From the NCBI RefSeq assembly GCF_030685535.1, contig NZ_CP131601.1, positions 3,162,001-3,226,000 on the forward strand: a stretch of 64,000 nt of DNA, written 5' to 3'. Numbering within the stretch: the stretch's first letter is position 1; the number at the start of each line of letters is the position of its first letter. Under the pieces are notes generated by a model. The model saw only the letters and a program-made list of their open reading frames with translations, had not been told where the DNA came from and made no database searches. Of the stretch, positions 45,921 through 55,571 are shown piece after piece. Origin of the DNA: Photobacterium leiognathi (GTDB lineage: Bacteria > Pseudomonadota > Gammaproteobacteria > Enterobacterales > Vibrionaceae). The position numbers were made by a program, and so were the translations under genes.

Positions 45921-46409
45921 ATGAAAGTTGGAATTATCATGGGTTCAAAATCTGACTGGTAAACCATGCAACATGCCGCTGAGATGCTTGATCGTTTCAA
46001 TGTTCCTTATGAGACAAAGGTCGTTTCAGCTCACCGCACCCCACATTTACTGGCTGAATACGCAGAAAGTGCACAAGAGCGTGGTATTAAAGTGATCATC
46101 GCAGGTGCTGGCGGCGCGGCTCACTTACCTGGTATGACAGCTGCTTTTACTAGCGTACCTGTATTAGGTGTACCAGTACAATCTCGCGCCCTAAAAGGTA
46201 TGGACTCACTGCTTTCGATTGTTCAAATGCCAAAGGGGATTGCAGTAGGTACATTGGCGATTGGTGATGCAGGTGCTGCCAATGCTGGCCTATTAGCCGC
46301 ACAAATTATCGGTACGCAAGATGAGCAAGTACTTGCTGCCATTGATGCTTTTCGTAAAGAGCAAACAGAAACCGTACTGAGTAATCCAAATCCAGCTGAG
46401 GACGCATAA
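45921..46409 (+). pseudogene. purE: purE (N5-CAIR mutase) interrupted by an in-frame TAA at codon 14
   Basis: The frame from ATG 45921 encodes MKVGIIMGSKSDW, then TAA at 45960-45962, then [30 protein letters not shown] and the rest of a normal PurE ([39 protein letters not shown]). PurE is the mutase step of purine synthesis, working with PurK. Without the TAA the length would be 162 residues and the frame perfect. The stop replaces the residue after SDW, which is Pro or Ala in relatives. Promoter, PurR site and AAGGAG ribosome site are intact. Restart at ATG 45966 would lose the active-site GSKSD loop. It could be a pseudogene, a recoded gene or a sequence error. Confidence 0.85.
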
Positions 46410-47527
46410 TGAATAACGTGCTCGTCCTTGGAGCAGGTCAACTAGCCCGTATGATGGCACTGGCTGGCGCACCGCTTAACATCAATGTGATTGCCTATGA
46501 TGTGGGTAGCGATAAGGTGGTTCACCCACTAACCCTACAGGTTATGGCGGACTCTTTAGCTCAAGCCATTAATGAAGTTGATGCCATCACCGCTGAATTT
46601 GAACACATTCCTCACGATATTTTAGATAGTTGCGCCGCTAGAGGAAAATTCTTCCCAACGCCTGATGCAATTAAAGCAGGTGGCGATCGCCGACTTGAAA
46701 AAGCGTTACTGGATAACGCAGGCGTGCGAAATGCTAACTACCATGTGATCCGTGAGCGTGCTGATCTGTTAACAGCGATTGAAAAGATCGGCTTACCGCT
46801 GGTGCTAAAAAGTGCCTTAGGTGGTTATGACGGTAAAGGGCAGTGGCGCTTAAAAGAAAGCACACAAATTGATGCGATCTGGCCTGAAATGGCGCAATGT
46901 ATTGCCGATTCTGCTAATCAAGCGATTGTGGCAGAGCAATTCATTCCTTTTCAACGTGAAGTCTCATTGATTGGTGCCCGCAATCGTAGCGGTGATATTC
47001 AAGTATTTAACTTAACAGAGAATATTCACACTGATGGCGTATTAAGCCTATCTACCGCAATTGTGGGTGACTCACCGCTGCAAGCACAAGCCGATGACAT
47101 GTTCCGTGCCGTAGCAAATAGCCTTGATTATGTTGGCGTGTTAGCTATCGAGTTTTTTGATCTTAATGGTGAGTTATTGGTAAACGAAATTGCACCACGG
47201 GTTCATAACTCAGGCCACTGGACACAACAAGGAGCTGAAACCTGCCAATTTGAAAACCATTTACGTGCGGTATGTGACTTTCCACTTGGCAACACGCAAT
47301 TAACTCGACCAAGTGCGATGATCAATATCTTAGGGTTAGACAGCGTGCCAGATGCAGTTTATGCCCAAGAAGGTTGCCATGTTCATTGGTACGGCAAAGA
47401 AAAACGAGCAGGCCGTAAAATGGGGCACATTAACGTGTGTGCTGATACCCCAGAGCAACTGCAGTACCGTTTGATCATGTTATCGAGCTTACTCGATGAG
47501 AACGATTTCCCAGCGCTACCTCGCTAA
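46409..47527 (+). CDS. purK: PurK, N5-carboxyaminoimidazole ribonucleotide synthase
   Basis: ATP-grasp enzyme (372 residues) that carboxylates AIR with bicarbonate; its product is the PurE substrate. Marks are [25 protein letters not shown], the ATP-grasp strand [28 protein letters not shown], and [31 protein letters not shown]. The ATG overlaps the purE stop by one base, so its translation may depend on ribosomes crossing purE, now interrupted at codon 14. Confidence 0.96.
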   Translation: MNNVLVLGAGQLARMMALAGAPLNINVIAYDVGSDKVVHPLTLQVMADSLAQAINEVDAITAEFEHIPHDILDSCAARGKFFPTPDAIKAGGDRRLEKALLDNAGVRNANYHVIRERADLLTAIEKIGLPLVLKSALGGYDGKGQWRLKESTQIDAIWPEMAQCIADSANQAIVAEQFIPFQREVSLIGARNRSGDIQVFNLTENIHTDGVLSLSTAIVGDSPLQAQADDMFRAVANSLDYVGVLAIEFFDLNGELLVNEIAPRVHNSGHWTQQGAETCQFENHLRAVCDFPLGNTQLTRPSAMINILGLDSVPDAVYAQEGCHVHWYGKEKRAGRKMGHINVCADTPEQLQYRLIMLSSLLDENDFPALPR

Positions 47528-47551
47528 ATACACCTATATAAAAACCGACAA

Positions 47552-47576
47552 AAAAGCCTGCAATCTATGCAGGCTT
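47552..47576 (+). terminator. Terminator of purEK
   Basis: Perfect 10-bp stem AAAGCCTGCA/TGCAGGCTTT with 5-nt loop; a T-rich run follows. A-tracts upstream allow use by the opposing zinc-ribbon gene too. Confidence 0.88.
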
Positions 47577-47582
47577 TGTTTT

Positions 47583-48158
47583 TTATTCTGTTTTATCTAA
47601 GCTTTCAAGCTCTTGGTAAGCATGGCATTTTCTATCAGCACATTGCAGCTTCACACCGCTAGCTAATTTCTTTTCAATTAACAAACCAAAGCCACATTGC
47701 TGGCAAGTCCCAACAACAGGTTTGTTATTCACCGCAAAACGACAACTTGGATACTGATCACAGGCATAGAATACTTTGCCATAACGGGATTTTCGCTCCG
47801 TTAAATGGCCTTTGTGACATTCAGGACATTCAACATCCGTATTCTCCGCTTTCTTTTCCGTTGATGCCAAATAATGACAAGCAGGGTATGCCGAACAACC
47901 AATAAACATCCCATAACGACCTTGACGTAAAACCAACGGGCTTTCACATTCAGGGCAAGGCATATCTAACTCTTTCACCACATGACCATCATTGTGATTT
48001 AATGGCTGAATGTAATCACACGTTGGGTAGTGATCACAGCCAAGAAACGGACCACGCTTACCAAAGCGCATCACAAGCTCACTACCACACTGTGGACAAG
48101 GCGAGTGTGCTAACGCTTGTTCATGGGCTGAAAATAAAGGCGTGTTATTGGTTTTCAT
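47583..48158 (-). CDS. Topoisomerase-type zinc-ribbon protein (YrdD-like)
   Basis: A 191-residue protein with tandem zf-C4_Topoisom ribbons: CPQCGSELVMRFGKRGPFLGCDHYPTC, CPECESPLVLRQGRYGMFIGCSAYPAC, CPECHKGHLTERKSRYGKVFYACDQYPSC, and a fourth shorter CQQCGFGLL unit. These match the C-terminal DNA-binding ribbons of topoisomerase I without the catalytic part. Likely nucleic-acid binding; function unproven. It keeps the usual neighbourhood with smg and dprA. Confidence 0.9.
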   Translation of the reverse strand: MKTNNTPLFSAHEQALAHSPCPQCGSELVMRFGKRGPFLGCDHYPTCDYIQPLNHNDGHVVKELDMPCPECESPLVLRQGRYGMFIGCSAYPACHYLASTEKKAENTDVECPECHKGHLTERKSRYGKVFYACDQYPSCRFAVNNKPVVGTCQQCGFGLLIEKKLASGVKLQCADRKCHAYQELESLDKTE

Positions 48159-48222
48159 TGGGTGTGCTCAACAAGAAAAAAATCGCAGATACAATAACGG
48201 GCCACTCAATGGCCCGCTGCGT

Positions 48223-48699
48223 TTAATGAATAGTGCCTTCTTCATCCGCACCATATAGCAGCTCTTCCATTTGGCTATACGCCGTTTCATTGCCCGGCGC
48301 ATTAAAGAGTACCATTAAGATGATCCATTTCAGATCATCTAACGAAAACTCATTGGTATCGAGCTCCATAATACGATCGATCACCATTTCACGTGTATCA
48401 GAACTCAATACATGGATTTGCTCAAGATACATCAAGAAGCCACGGCAAGTCACATCCATGCGGATCATCTCTTGCTCGGTATAAACACGCATCGATGTTG
48501 CTGCACAGTTATTCACATAAGGGGTATGCTCAGTTTCTTGCAGCGCTGCCAGTTGTTCTAACCAACTAAGAGCTTTATAAATATCATCTTGATGGAACCC
48601 TGCACGAATTAACTCTTCGGAAAGTTCATCTTGATCAAACATCAACTCAGCATCACTTTGGATGTAAGTCTCAAACAGGTACATAAGAATGTCCATCAT
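48223..48699 (-). CDS. smg: Smg family protein
   Basis: A 158-residue acidic, all-helical protein of the Smg/DUF494 family, starting [30 protein letters not shown] and ending in [28 protein letters not shown]. Function is unknown. The start overlaps the dprA stop by 4 bp, and smg-dprA linkage is widely conserved. Confidence 0.92.
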   Translation of the reverse strand: MMDILMYLFETYIQSDAELMFDQDELSEELIRAGFHQDDIYKALSWLEQLAALQETEHTPYVNNCAATSMRVYTEQEMIRMDVTCRGFLMYLEQIHVLSSDTREMVIDRIMELDTNEFSLDDLKWIILMVLFNAPGNETAYSQMEELLYGADEEGTIH

Positions 48700-49802
48700 G
48701 ACTCGCTCCTCCTCGTTCTGATATAACCACCTGGCACTGCACTGACCAAACCAAGTAACTCCAACTCTAACAGCTGGGTTAATATTTCGTGGACAGGCTG
48801 TTCACAGCGTTCAGCAACTACATCTACGGGTGTTGCTTCGGTGCCTACGTTAGCCAACAGCGCTGGAAATGGCAATTCTTCATTTTCAGGTTGTGGCAAA
48901 GGCAAGCCTATTTGATTATTTATTGCGCACTCAGTAAGGGTTCCTACTTCATTAAAAATATCGAGGGGACTTTCTACCAGTGTAGCACCGGATTTTATCA
49001 AGGCATTACAGCCCTTACTTTGCGTGTTATAGATAGAGCCAGGGATGGCAAACACTTCACGCCCTTGCTCTAGCGCGTAACGTGCAGTGATGAGTGAACC
49101 ACTTTTTTCAGCTGCCTCTACGACTAATACGCCGGTCGATAAGCCACTGATCACTCTATTTCGTCGAGGAAAATTTTGTGGTCTTGGTTTTTCATCAGGC
49201 CAGAATTCTGATACCAACGCCCCTTGCTCGACAATATCATTGGCTAACTTTCGATGCCGGGCTGGATATACCTGATCTAAACCAGAGCCCAGCACGGCAA
49301 TGGTGGCACCACCAGATTTCAATGCCCCTAAATGGGCTTGGCCATCTATTCCTAAAGCTAAACCGCTGGTCACCACGTATTCTGCTTGTCCTAACGCATA
49401 ACCAAAATTAAAGGCCGCTTCTCTGCCATCAATGGATGCCGAACGACTTCCTATAATCGCAATTTGCGGCTTAGATAAATAGGAAGCATCTCCTCGAATA
49501 AACAACAAGGGAGGCGGTGACGAGATTTGTTTGAGTAAATAAGGATAGTGAGGGGAATCGAATGTCAGTATTTGCTGAAATGGTCGTTCATGCCAAGCCA
49601 AAACTTGATCAATTCGACGCTGATCTGGTGACACTATAGCAGTGGCTTGTTGTTCACTTAGCCCTAACTGGCGTAATTGTTCAAACGGCAGTGCTACACA
49701 GTCAGCAGCAGAAATTTTACTTAATAATTTATTAATACGATGACCCCCTAATGTTGGAGTCATCGCTAGCACTAACCAAGGGTAGAGTGCGTTAGTCATC
49801 AA
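48696..49802 (-). CDS. dprA: DNA-processing protein DprA
   Basis: Loads RecA onto incoming single-stranded DNA in natural transformation. The 368-residue protein has the Rossmann-like DprA core: [115 protein letters not shown]. An N-terminal SAM-like domain and a C-terminal winged-helix (DprA_WH) flank it. Vibrionaceae are often competent on chitin, so a role in uptake is plausible. Confidence 0.96.
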   Translation of the reverse strand: MMTNALYPWLVLAMTPTLGGHRINKLLSKISAADCVALPFEQLRQLGLSEQQATAIVSPDQRRIDQVLAWHERPFQQILTFDSPHYPYLLKQISSPPPLLFIRGDASYLSKPQIAIIGSRSASIDGREAAFNFGYALGQAEYVVTSGLALGIDGQAHLGALKSGGATIAVLGSGLDQVYPARHRKLANDIVEQGALVSEFWPDEKPRPQNFPRRNRVISGLSTGVLVVEAAEKSGSLITARYALEQGREVFAIPGSIYNTQSKGCNALIKSGATLVESPLDIFNEVGTLTECAINNQIGLPLPQPENEELPFPALLANVGTEATPVDVVAERCEQPVHEILTQLLELELLGLVSAVPGGYIRTRRSES

Positions 49803-49805
49803 TAC

Positions 49806-50867
49806 TTATCGCGTTGGTGGAACCGCGATAACCCCCGGTTTAAACGGCTCTAAACTTTGCATCACCACCGCTAAACTAAAACGCTCATAAGGACGCAATA
49901 CCATTAGTTTACCAACAGACACTTCACCTAACTGAGTTGAGCCAGCAAACGGATTATCTTTGTAATGGTAACTGCCTTTTTTGCCTTGCACTTTGGCGCC
50001 AGGTTTAAACAGATCAAATACGTAGCCCGACTCCACACCATCTAAATGACCACGATCTAGCACTACAACATCAAAACTAGAGATATAACTGCGCCCTTCT
50101 AGTTGACCAATCACGTTGGCTGTCATAGATTCTGGCGGCGTTGAGGGTGAGAACGATAAATTAGGCTCACCACTCACAAGTAGAGGTAACAATATGTCGT
50201 TTTGACTGATTTCTTGACGGTAAGTATCTACACGCAATTGGCTCGTTGTTTCATCTGCTGCTGTTACAGTTAAATCCGCAATTTCTTTTAGCGTCATCAC
50301 TTTCGCTTCAACCGCAGGTTGCGTTTCCGTTGCTGCATCGTCACGCTCAAAAGTTTCTTCAATACGGTAAACACGCCATTGGGTAGTTGGTGCTAACGGT
50401 TGATCAGCCCATACAATATCACCGACAGAAAGATAACCACGCTCATCACTAGCGCCTAACACCTGAGGCTGAGATTTAGCAGATTCTTGGCTGATCAATT
50501 TATTTTCAGCCACGTACTCCAGCATTAAGTATCCCGGTAGTGTCGTAATAGGATCACGGATAACTCGCGCTTTTGGCGAGAGTTTTACATGCTTTTTCAA
50601 ACTCAGTTTTGGCTGTCCATTAACCCAGATAAGGTGGAGGCGATCACCAGGGTAAATAAGGTGAGGGTTTTTAATGTAGCTATTCTTTTCCCATAATTGT
50701 GGCCATGACCATGGATTTTCGAGAAATACTCCAGAAATATCCCATAACGTATCACCTTTCTTGACGATGTAGACTTCTGGTATATCTTTTTTAAGTAATG
50801 GGGATGGCGCAGCAAACAGAGAGGGGATAAAAAGCATAAAGCTAAGAATAATGCCCAATTGCTTCAT
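49806..50867 (-). CDS. Secreted LysM-domain protein
   Basis: A 353-residue protein with a signal peptide (MKQLGIILSFMLFIPSLFAAP, cut near residue 20) and a single LysM domain near residues 30-80 (VYIVKKGDTLWDISGVFLENPWSWPQLW through NPHLIYPGDRLHLIW). A long beta-rich periplasmic part without recognised motifs follows. LysM binds peptidoglycan. The gene lies 3 bp upstream of dprA, an arrangement common in gammaproteobacteria. An AAGGA ribosome site lies 9 nt upstream. Confidence 0.9.
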   Translation of the reverse strand: MKQLGIILSFMLFIPSLFAAPSPLLKKDIPEVYIVKKGDTLWDISGVFLENPWSWPQLWEKNSYIKNPHLIYPGDRLHLIWVNGQPKLSLKKHVKLSPKARVIRDPITTLPGYLMLEYVAENKLISQESAKSQPQVLGASDERGYLSVGDIVWADQPLAPTTQWRVYRIEETFERDDAATETQPAVEAKVMTLKEIADLTVTAADETTSQLRVDTYRQEISQNDILLPLLVSGEPNLSFSPSTPPESMTANVIGQLEGRSYISSFDVVVLDRGHLDGVESGYVFDLFKPGAKVQGKKGSYHYKDNPFAGSTQLGEVSVGKLMVLRPYERFSLAVVMQSLEPFKPGVIAVPPTR

Positions 50868-51224
50868 GAGATCGCTTCCTTGGATAACACAACCGAATCG
50901 TAAGGCTCCGCCTTACAACAAATAAAATACGTTTATCGTCTCAGACTGGCATTAGCTTGTTGATATGTCGACTGTTTAACGATGAGCAAAAAGCGCTTTT
51001 CGGTTCACGTCACTATTTATAGAAAACTGTTGCAGCTCAATAACGTCAAGTTTGCTAACGGCTAACACTAATCCCTTTCATCATAAAATAGTGCCATGCT
51101 GCTTTTCATTTCCTTATTCCTAGCCCACAGCAAAAAATTCGGTACTGTTATTTGATCTGTAAAATGACTAGAATTAGACCAACAGCGATTTATTTTTAGT
51201 TACCGTTAACGAATTCGAGTCCTT
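50868..51224. promoter_or_regulatory. Divergent intergenic region, LysM gene / def
   Basis: 357 bp without a gene. A hairpin GTAAGG-CTCCG-CCTTAC lies at 50900-50916 in the LysM leader. A weak rightward promoter candidate for def (TGTTAT, 17 nt, TAGAAT) lies near 51143-51171. Nothing else is recognised. Confidence 0.4.
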
Positions 51225-51734
51225 ATGTCTGTATTACAAGTTTTAACCTTTCCGGACGAGCGCCTACGTACTGTCGCAAAGCCTGTTGAGGCAATAACAC
51301 CTGAAATCCAAACAATTATCGATGATATGTTGGAAACCATGTACGACGAAGAAGGCATTGGTCTTGCGGCAACTCAAGTCGATATTCACCAACGTATTGT
51401 GGTGATTGATACTTCTGAAACGCGCGATCAACCTATGGTACTGATCAACCCAGAAATCACTGAAAAACGTGGTGAAGATGGGATTGAAGAAGGATGTCTT
51501 TCTGTTCCTGGCGCACGTGCATTAGTCCCACGCGCAGCAGAAGTGAGCGTAACCGCCTTGGATCGTAACGGTGATACCATCAGCTTTGATGCAGACGAGC
51601 TACTGGCTATTTGTATTCAACATGAATTAGATCACCTAGCTGGTAAGTTATTTGTGGACTACTTGTCACCGCTAAAGCGTCAGCGTATCAAACAAAAACT
51701 AGAAAAAATTAAACGCCATAACGAAAAAAACTAA
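51225..51734 (+). CDS. def: Peptide deformylase
   Basis: Fe-dependent enzyme (169 residues) that removes the formyl group from nascent chains. All three motifs are present: [21 protein letters not shown] with the metal Cys, and [14 protein letters not shown] with the HExxH metal site. It is 16 bp upstream of fmt, whose product makes its substrate. Confidence 0.98.
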   Translation: MSVLQVLTFPDERLRTVAKPVEAITPEIQTIIDDMLETMYDEEGIGLAATQVDIHQRIVVIDTSETRDQPMVLINPEITEKRGEDGIEEGCLSVPGARALVPRAAEVSVTALDRNGDTISFDADELLAICIQHELDHLAGKLFVDYLSPLKRQRIKQKLEKIKRHNEKN

Positions 51735-51750
51735 TTATTTAGAGGTTACC

Positions 51751-52695
51751 TTGAGCAAACCATTACGCATCGTTTTTGCCGGTACTCCTGACTTCGCCGC
51801 CCGTCACTTGGCGGCGTTGTTGTCTTCACAGCACGACGTTGTTGCTGTTTACACTCAACCGGATCGCCCAGCAGGCCGTGGTAAAAAGCTAACGGCAAGC
51901 CCTGTAAAAGCCATTGCACTTGAAAATGATATTCCGGTTTACCAGCCTGTTTCACTTCGCAATGAAGAAGCACAACAAGAGCTAGCAGCAATTGATGCAG
52001 ACATCATGGTAGTTGTAGCTTATGGTCTATTATTGCCACAAGAAGTGTTAGATACACCGCGTTTAGGTTGTATTAACGTACACGGTTCTATTCTGCCTCG
52101 CTGGCGTGGTGCGGCACCTATCCAACGCTCTATTTGGGCTGGTGACACCGAAACAGGTGTGACCATCATGCAGATGGACATCGGCCTTGATACTGGCGAC
52201 ATGCTAAAAGTGGCAACTTTGCCAATTGAAGCGACAGATACCAGTGCAACCATGTATGAAAAGCTGGCTGATCTTGGCCCAGATGCACTCATTGATTGTT
52301 TATCTGATATTGCTGATGGCACAGCCGTGGCAGTTAAACAAGACGATGAGCAAGCAAACTACGCCAAAAAGCTAAGTAAAGAAGAAGCGTTGATTGACTG
52401 GACAATGAATGCAGCTGCGATTGAGCGTTGCGTGCGTGCATTTAACCCATGGTAAATGAGTTACTTCACCGTGACAGAGCAAAACGTCAAAGTATGGCAA
52501 ACAGCGGTAGAAGCCGATAACCAAGGTAAAGCGCCAGGTACAATTTTATCTGCGGATAAACAAGGTATCTTGGTGGCGACAGGTAATGGCGCACTTCGCC
52601 TTATTTCGCTTCAACCTCCAGGCAAAAAAGCCATGTCAGCGGCGGATTTACTAAACTCGCGTCGAGAATGGTTCGAACCTGGCACTCAGCTATAA
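51751..52695 (+). pseudogene. fmt: fmt (methionyl-tRNA formyltransferase) interrupted by an in-frame TAA at codon 235
   Basis: From TTG 51751 (AGAGG upstream) the frame gives a normal catalytic domain: [60 protein letters not shown] with the catalytic Asn and His, and [17 protein letters not shown]. It stops at TAA 52453-52455 after CVRAFNPW. The frame resumes at once as [15 protein letters not shown] and runs to 52695, the C-terminal OB-fold that binds initiator tRNA. Relatives have NPWP here. Total length, 314 codons, is normal. The ATG right after the TAA could restart translation and give a split enzyme. Mutation, recoding or a sequence error are alternatives. Confidence 0.85.
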
Positions 52696-52703
52696 ACACC
52701 AAT

Positions 52704-52735
52704 GCCAGTGTTCAGTCACTGGCTTTTCTTTTTTA
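52704..52735 (+). terminator. Terminator of def-fmt
   Basis: Stem GCCAGTG/CACTGGC, 6-nt loop TTCAGT, T-rich tail. Confidence 0.85.
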
Positions 52736-52785
52736 AGTTCCAACATTGTTATCGCCAGCACTAACGGCGTGTTCAGGAAACAGCT

Positions 52786-54066
52786 ATGAATGTAAGAGCC
52801 ACCGCGGCCAAAGTTATTTATCAGGTCGTCGATCAAGGGCAGTCATTATCCGCCGCGCTTCCCGCTGCGCAACAAGATATCAGAGAGCGTGACCACGCTT
52901 TATTGCAAGAGATCTGCTATGGCGTTCTTCGCTGGCTTCCACGTTTAGAGTCCATCACTCAAGCGTTAATGGATAAGCCGTTAAAAGGTAAGCAACGTGT
53001 TTTCCACCACCTTATTTTAGTGGGTTTGTACCAGTTAGGTTACATGCGTATTCCCGCTCACGCGGCCGTTGCTGAAACGGTAAATGCGACGAAAACACTT
53101 AAAAAGCCACAACTTCGTGGTCTTATTAATGCGATATTACGTAATTATCAGCGTCAGCAAGAAGAGCTCGATACCAAGGCGATCAGCCATGACGCAGGTA
53201 AATTGGGTCACCCAAGTTGGCTGCTGAAACTGTTAAAAGAAAGCTACCCTGAGCAATTTGAAGCGATTTGTGAAGCCAACAACACCAAAGCGCCAATGTG
53301 GCTACGTGTAAACCGCCAGCACAATACTCGTGATGCTTACCGTGCACTACTCGATGCCGAAGGTATTGCGACAGAATTACACTCACAAGCGGCTGATGCA
53401 CTACGTTTGCTATCACCTTGCGATGTGACCAAACTACCAGGTTTTAGTGATGGTTGGGTATCGGTACAAGATGCCGCGGCACAATTGGCTGTGGATTACT
53501 TACAGCCACAAGCAGGTGAGTTAATCCTTGATTGCTGTGCAGCCCCTGGTGGTAAAACAGCTCACATTATGGAGCATGTGCCATCAACTAAAGTGGTAGC
53601 CATTGATTGCGATGAAAACCGTCTTAAGCGTGTGCATGAAAACCTAGCGCGTTTAAACCTTGATGCGACAGTACTGTGTGCTGATGCTCGCTACCCAGAG
53701 CAATGGTGGAAGGGCGATAAATTCGATCGTATTTTGCTGGATGCACCATGTTCAGCGACAGGCGTTATTCGCCGTCACCCAGATATCAAATGGCTACGTC
53801 GCGGTGAAGATATTGCGGCACTGGCAACACTTCAGGCAGAAATCTTTGATGCAATGTGGCTGCAATTAAAACCGGGTGGTACGTTGGTTTACGCTACTTG
53901 CTCTATTACGCCACAAGAAAACTGCGATCAGGTAAAAGCTTTCTTAGCACGAACGTCAGATGCGACATTAATTGGCAGCGATCCTGCGAAACCAGGTCGT
54001 CAAATTCTGCCCGGAGAAGAAGCAATGGATGGTTTTTATTACGCAGTACTGACAAAAGCAGAGTAA
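52786..54066 (+). CDS. rsmB: 16S rRNA (cytosine967-C5)-methyltransferase RsmB
   Basis: A 426-residue enzyme (Sun/Fmu) with an N-terminal NusB-like RNA-binding domain (residues about 5-140, [15 protein letters not shown] and [14 protein letters not shown]) and a C-terminal SAM methyltransferase. The SAM loop is [16 protein letters not shown], the proline-cysteine motif [18 protein letters not shown], and [15 protein letters not shown] holds the catalytic Cys. The def-fmt-rsmB-trkA order is conserved in gammaproteobacteria. Confidence 0.97.
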   Translation: MNVRATAAKVIYQVVDQGQSLSAALPAAQQDIRERDHALLQEICYGVLRWLPRLESITQALMDKPLKGKQRVFHHLILVGLYQLGYMRIPAHAAVAETVNATKTLKKPQLRGLINAILRNYQRQQEELDTKAISHDAGKLGHPSWLLKLLKESYPEQFEAICEANNTKAPMWLRVNRQHNTRDAYRALLDAEGIATELHSQAADALRLLSPCDVTKLPGFSDGWVSVQDAAAQLAVDYLQPQAGELILDCCAAPGGKTAHIMEHVPSTKVVAIDCDENRLKRVHENLARLNLDATVLCADARYPEQWWKGDKFDRILLDAPCSATGVIRRHPDIKWLRRGEDIAALATLQAEIFDAMWLQLKPGGTLVYATCSITPQENCDQVKAFLARTSDATLIGSDPAKPGRQILPGEEAMDGFYYAVLTKAE

Positions 54067-54081
54067 GCACTCTTTTTTAAT

Positions 54082-54115
54082 AAAAGCGGAACTTGGCGAC
54101 AAGATTCCGCTTTTT
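54082..54115 (+). terminator. Terminator after rsmB
   Basis: Stem AAAAGCGGAA/TTCCGCTTTT with a 13-nt loop, then TTTTT. It separates rsmB from trkA. Confidence 0.8.
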
Positions 54116-54189
54116 CGTACTTTATAACGCCGATCAGAACGTTGTTATTCAAACACGGAACTCTACAGGCATTACATCAGGCATAGACT

Positions 54190-55566
54190 ATGAAAATTAT
54201 TATTCTCGGTGCCGGACAAGTTGGCGGTACTCTTGCTGAAAACTTGGTTGGTGAGAATAACGATATCACTATCGTTGATAAGGATCCCGAGCGTCTACGT
54301 GAGCTGCAAGACAAATACGATCTTCGTGTTGTACAAGGTTTTGCTAGTCACCCTCGCACCTTGCGTGAAGCAGGAGCACAAGACGCCGATATGTTAGTAT
54401 CTGTCACGAACTCCGACGAAACTAACATGATCGCATGTCAAATTGCGTTTTCTTTGTTTAATACACCTAACCGTGTTGCACGTATCCGCTCTCCGGAATA
54501 TTTGCGAGAAAAAGAGCAGTTATTCCAATCCGATGCTGTTCCTGTCGATCACTTGATCGCACCAGAAGAGTTGGTGACCGATTACATTGAAAAACTGATC
54601 GAGTACCCGGGCGCATTACAAGTCGTCAGTTTTGCTGAAGACAAAGTCGGTCTGGTTGCGGTAAAAGCCTACTACGGTGGTCCACTGGTCGGTAACGCAC
54701 TCTCTGCACTGCGTGAGCACATGCCACACATTGATACTCGTGTTGCAGCTATTTTCCGTCAAGGTAAGCCTATCCGCCCACAGGGTACTACGATTATTGA
54801 AGCCGATGATGAAGTGTTCTTTGTCGCTGCCAGTAATCATATTCGCTCAGTCATGAGTGAGCTCCAGCGCTTAGAGAAACCTTACAAACGCTTGATGATT
54901 GTCGGTGGTGGTAACGTTGGTGCTGGTTTAGCGCGCCGTTTAGAGCAAAACTACAGCATTAAACTGATTGAAAGAAATCAGGAACGTGCTGAGAACTTGT
55001 CTGAAATGCTGCAAAACACCATCGTTTTCTGTGGTGATGCATCCGATCAAGAGCTGTTGAGTGAAGAGCATATCGAGCAGATCGATGTCTTCATCGCCGT
55101 CACCAACGATGATGAAGCCAATATCATGTCGGCGATGCTAGCCAAACGCATGGGCGCGAAAAAAGTAATGGTGTTGATCCAGCGCGGTGCTTACGTCGAT
55201 TTAGTGCAAGGTGGCACTATTGATATTGCGATCTCGCCACAACAAGCAACCATTTCAGCGCTGTTAACCCATGTGCGTAAAGCCGATATCGTTAACGTAT
55301 CGTCACTACGTCGCGGTGCGGCAGAAGCCATTGAAGCCATTGCTCACGGTGATTCAACCACATCGAAAGTCGTTGGCCGTGCAATCAGCGATATCAAGCT
55401 GCCACCGGGTACCACCATTGGTGCAGTCGTTCGTGGCGAAGAGGTTTTGATCGCCCATGACCGTACTGTGATTGAACAAAACGATCACGTGGTGATGTTC
55501 CTTGTTGATAAGAAGTACATCCCTGATGTTGAACGCTTATTCCAACCAAGTCCTTTCTTCTTGTAA
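54190..55566 (+). CDS. trkA: TrkA, Trk potassium uptake NAD-binding gating subunit
   Basis: A 458-residue peripheral membrane protein of two tandem RCK modules. Each has a Rossmann loop ([16 protein letters not shown] near residue 4 and [16 protein letters not shown] near 237) followed by a TrkA-C domain. It gates the TrkH channel in response to nucleotides. trkH follows after 5 bp. Confidence 0.97.
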   Translation: MKIIILGAGQVGGTLAENLVGENNDITIVDKDPERLRELQDKYDLRVVQGFASHPRTLREAGAQDADMLVSVTNSDETNMIACQIAFSLFNTPNRVARIRSPEYLREKEQLFQSDAVPVDHLIAPEELVTDYIEKLIEYPGALQVVSFAEDKVGLVAVKAYYGGPLVGNALSALREHMPHIDTRVAAIFRQGKPIRPQGTTIIEADDEVFFVAASNHIRSVMSELQRLEKPYKRLMIVGGGNVGAGLARRLEQNYSIKLIERNQERAENLSEMLQNTIVFCGDASDQELLSEEHIEQIDVFIAVTNDDEANIMSAMLAKRMGAKKVMVLIQRGAYVDLVQGGTIDIAISPQQATISALLTHVRKADIVNVSSLRRGAAEAIEAIAHGDSTTSKVVGRAISDIKLPPGTTIGAVVRGEEVLIAHDRTVIEQNDHVVMFLVDKKYIPDVERLFQPSPFFL

Positions 55567-55571
55567 TTATC

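Noticed and set aside
45966-46409. Treating purE as a normal gene starting at ATG 45966
   Set aside because: This start lacks the GSKSD active-site loop and a ribosome site. The true ribosome site and start are at 45921, with an in-frame TAA between.
52456-52695. A separate 79-residue gene after the fmt stop
   Set aside because: It is the C-terminal domain of Fmt in the same frame, directly after the TAA. It is annotated as part of the interrupted gene.
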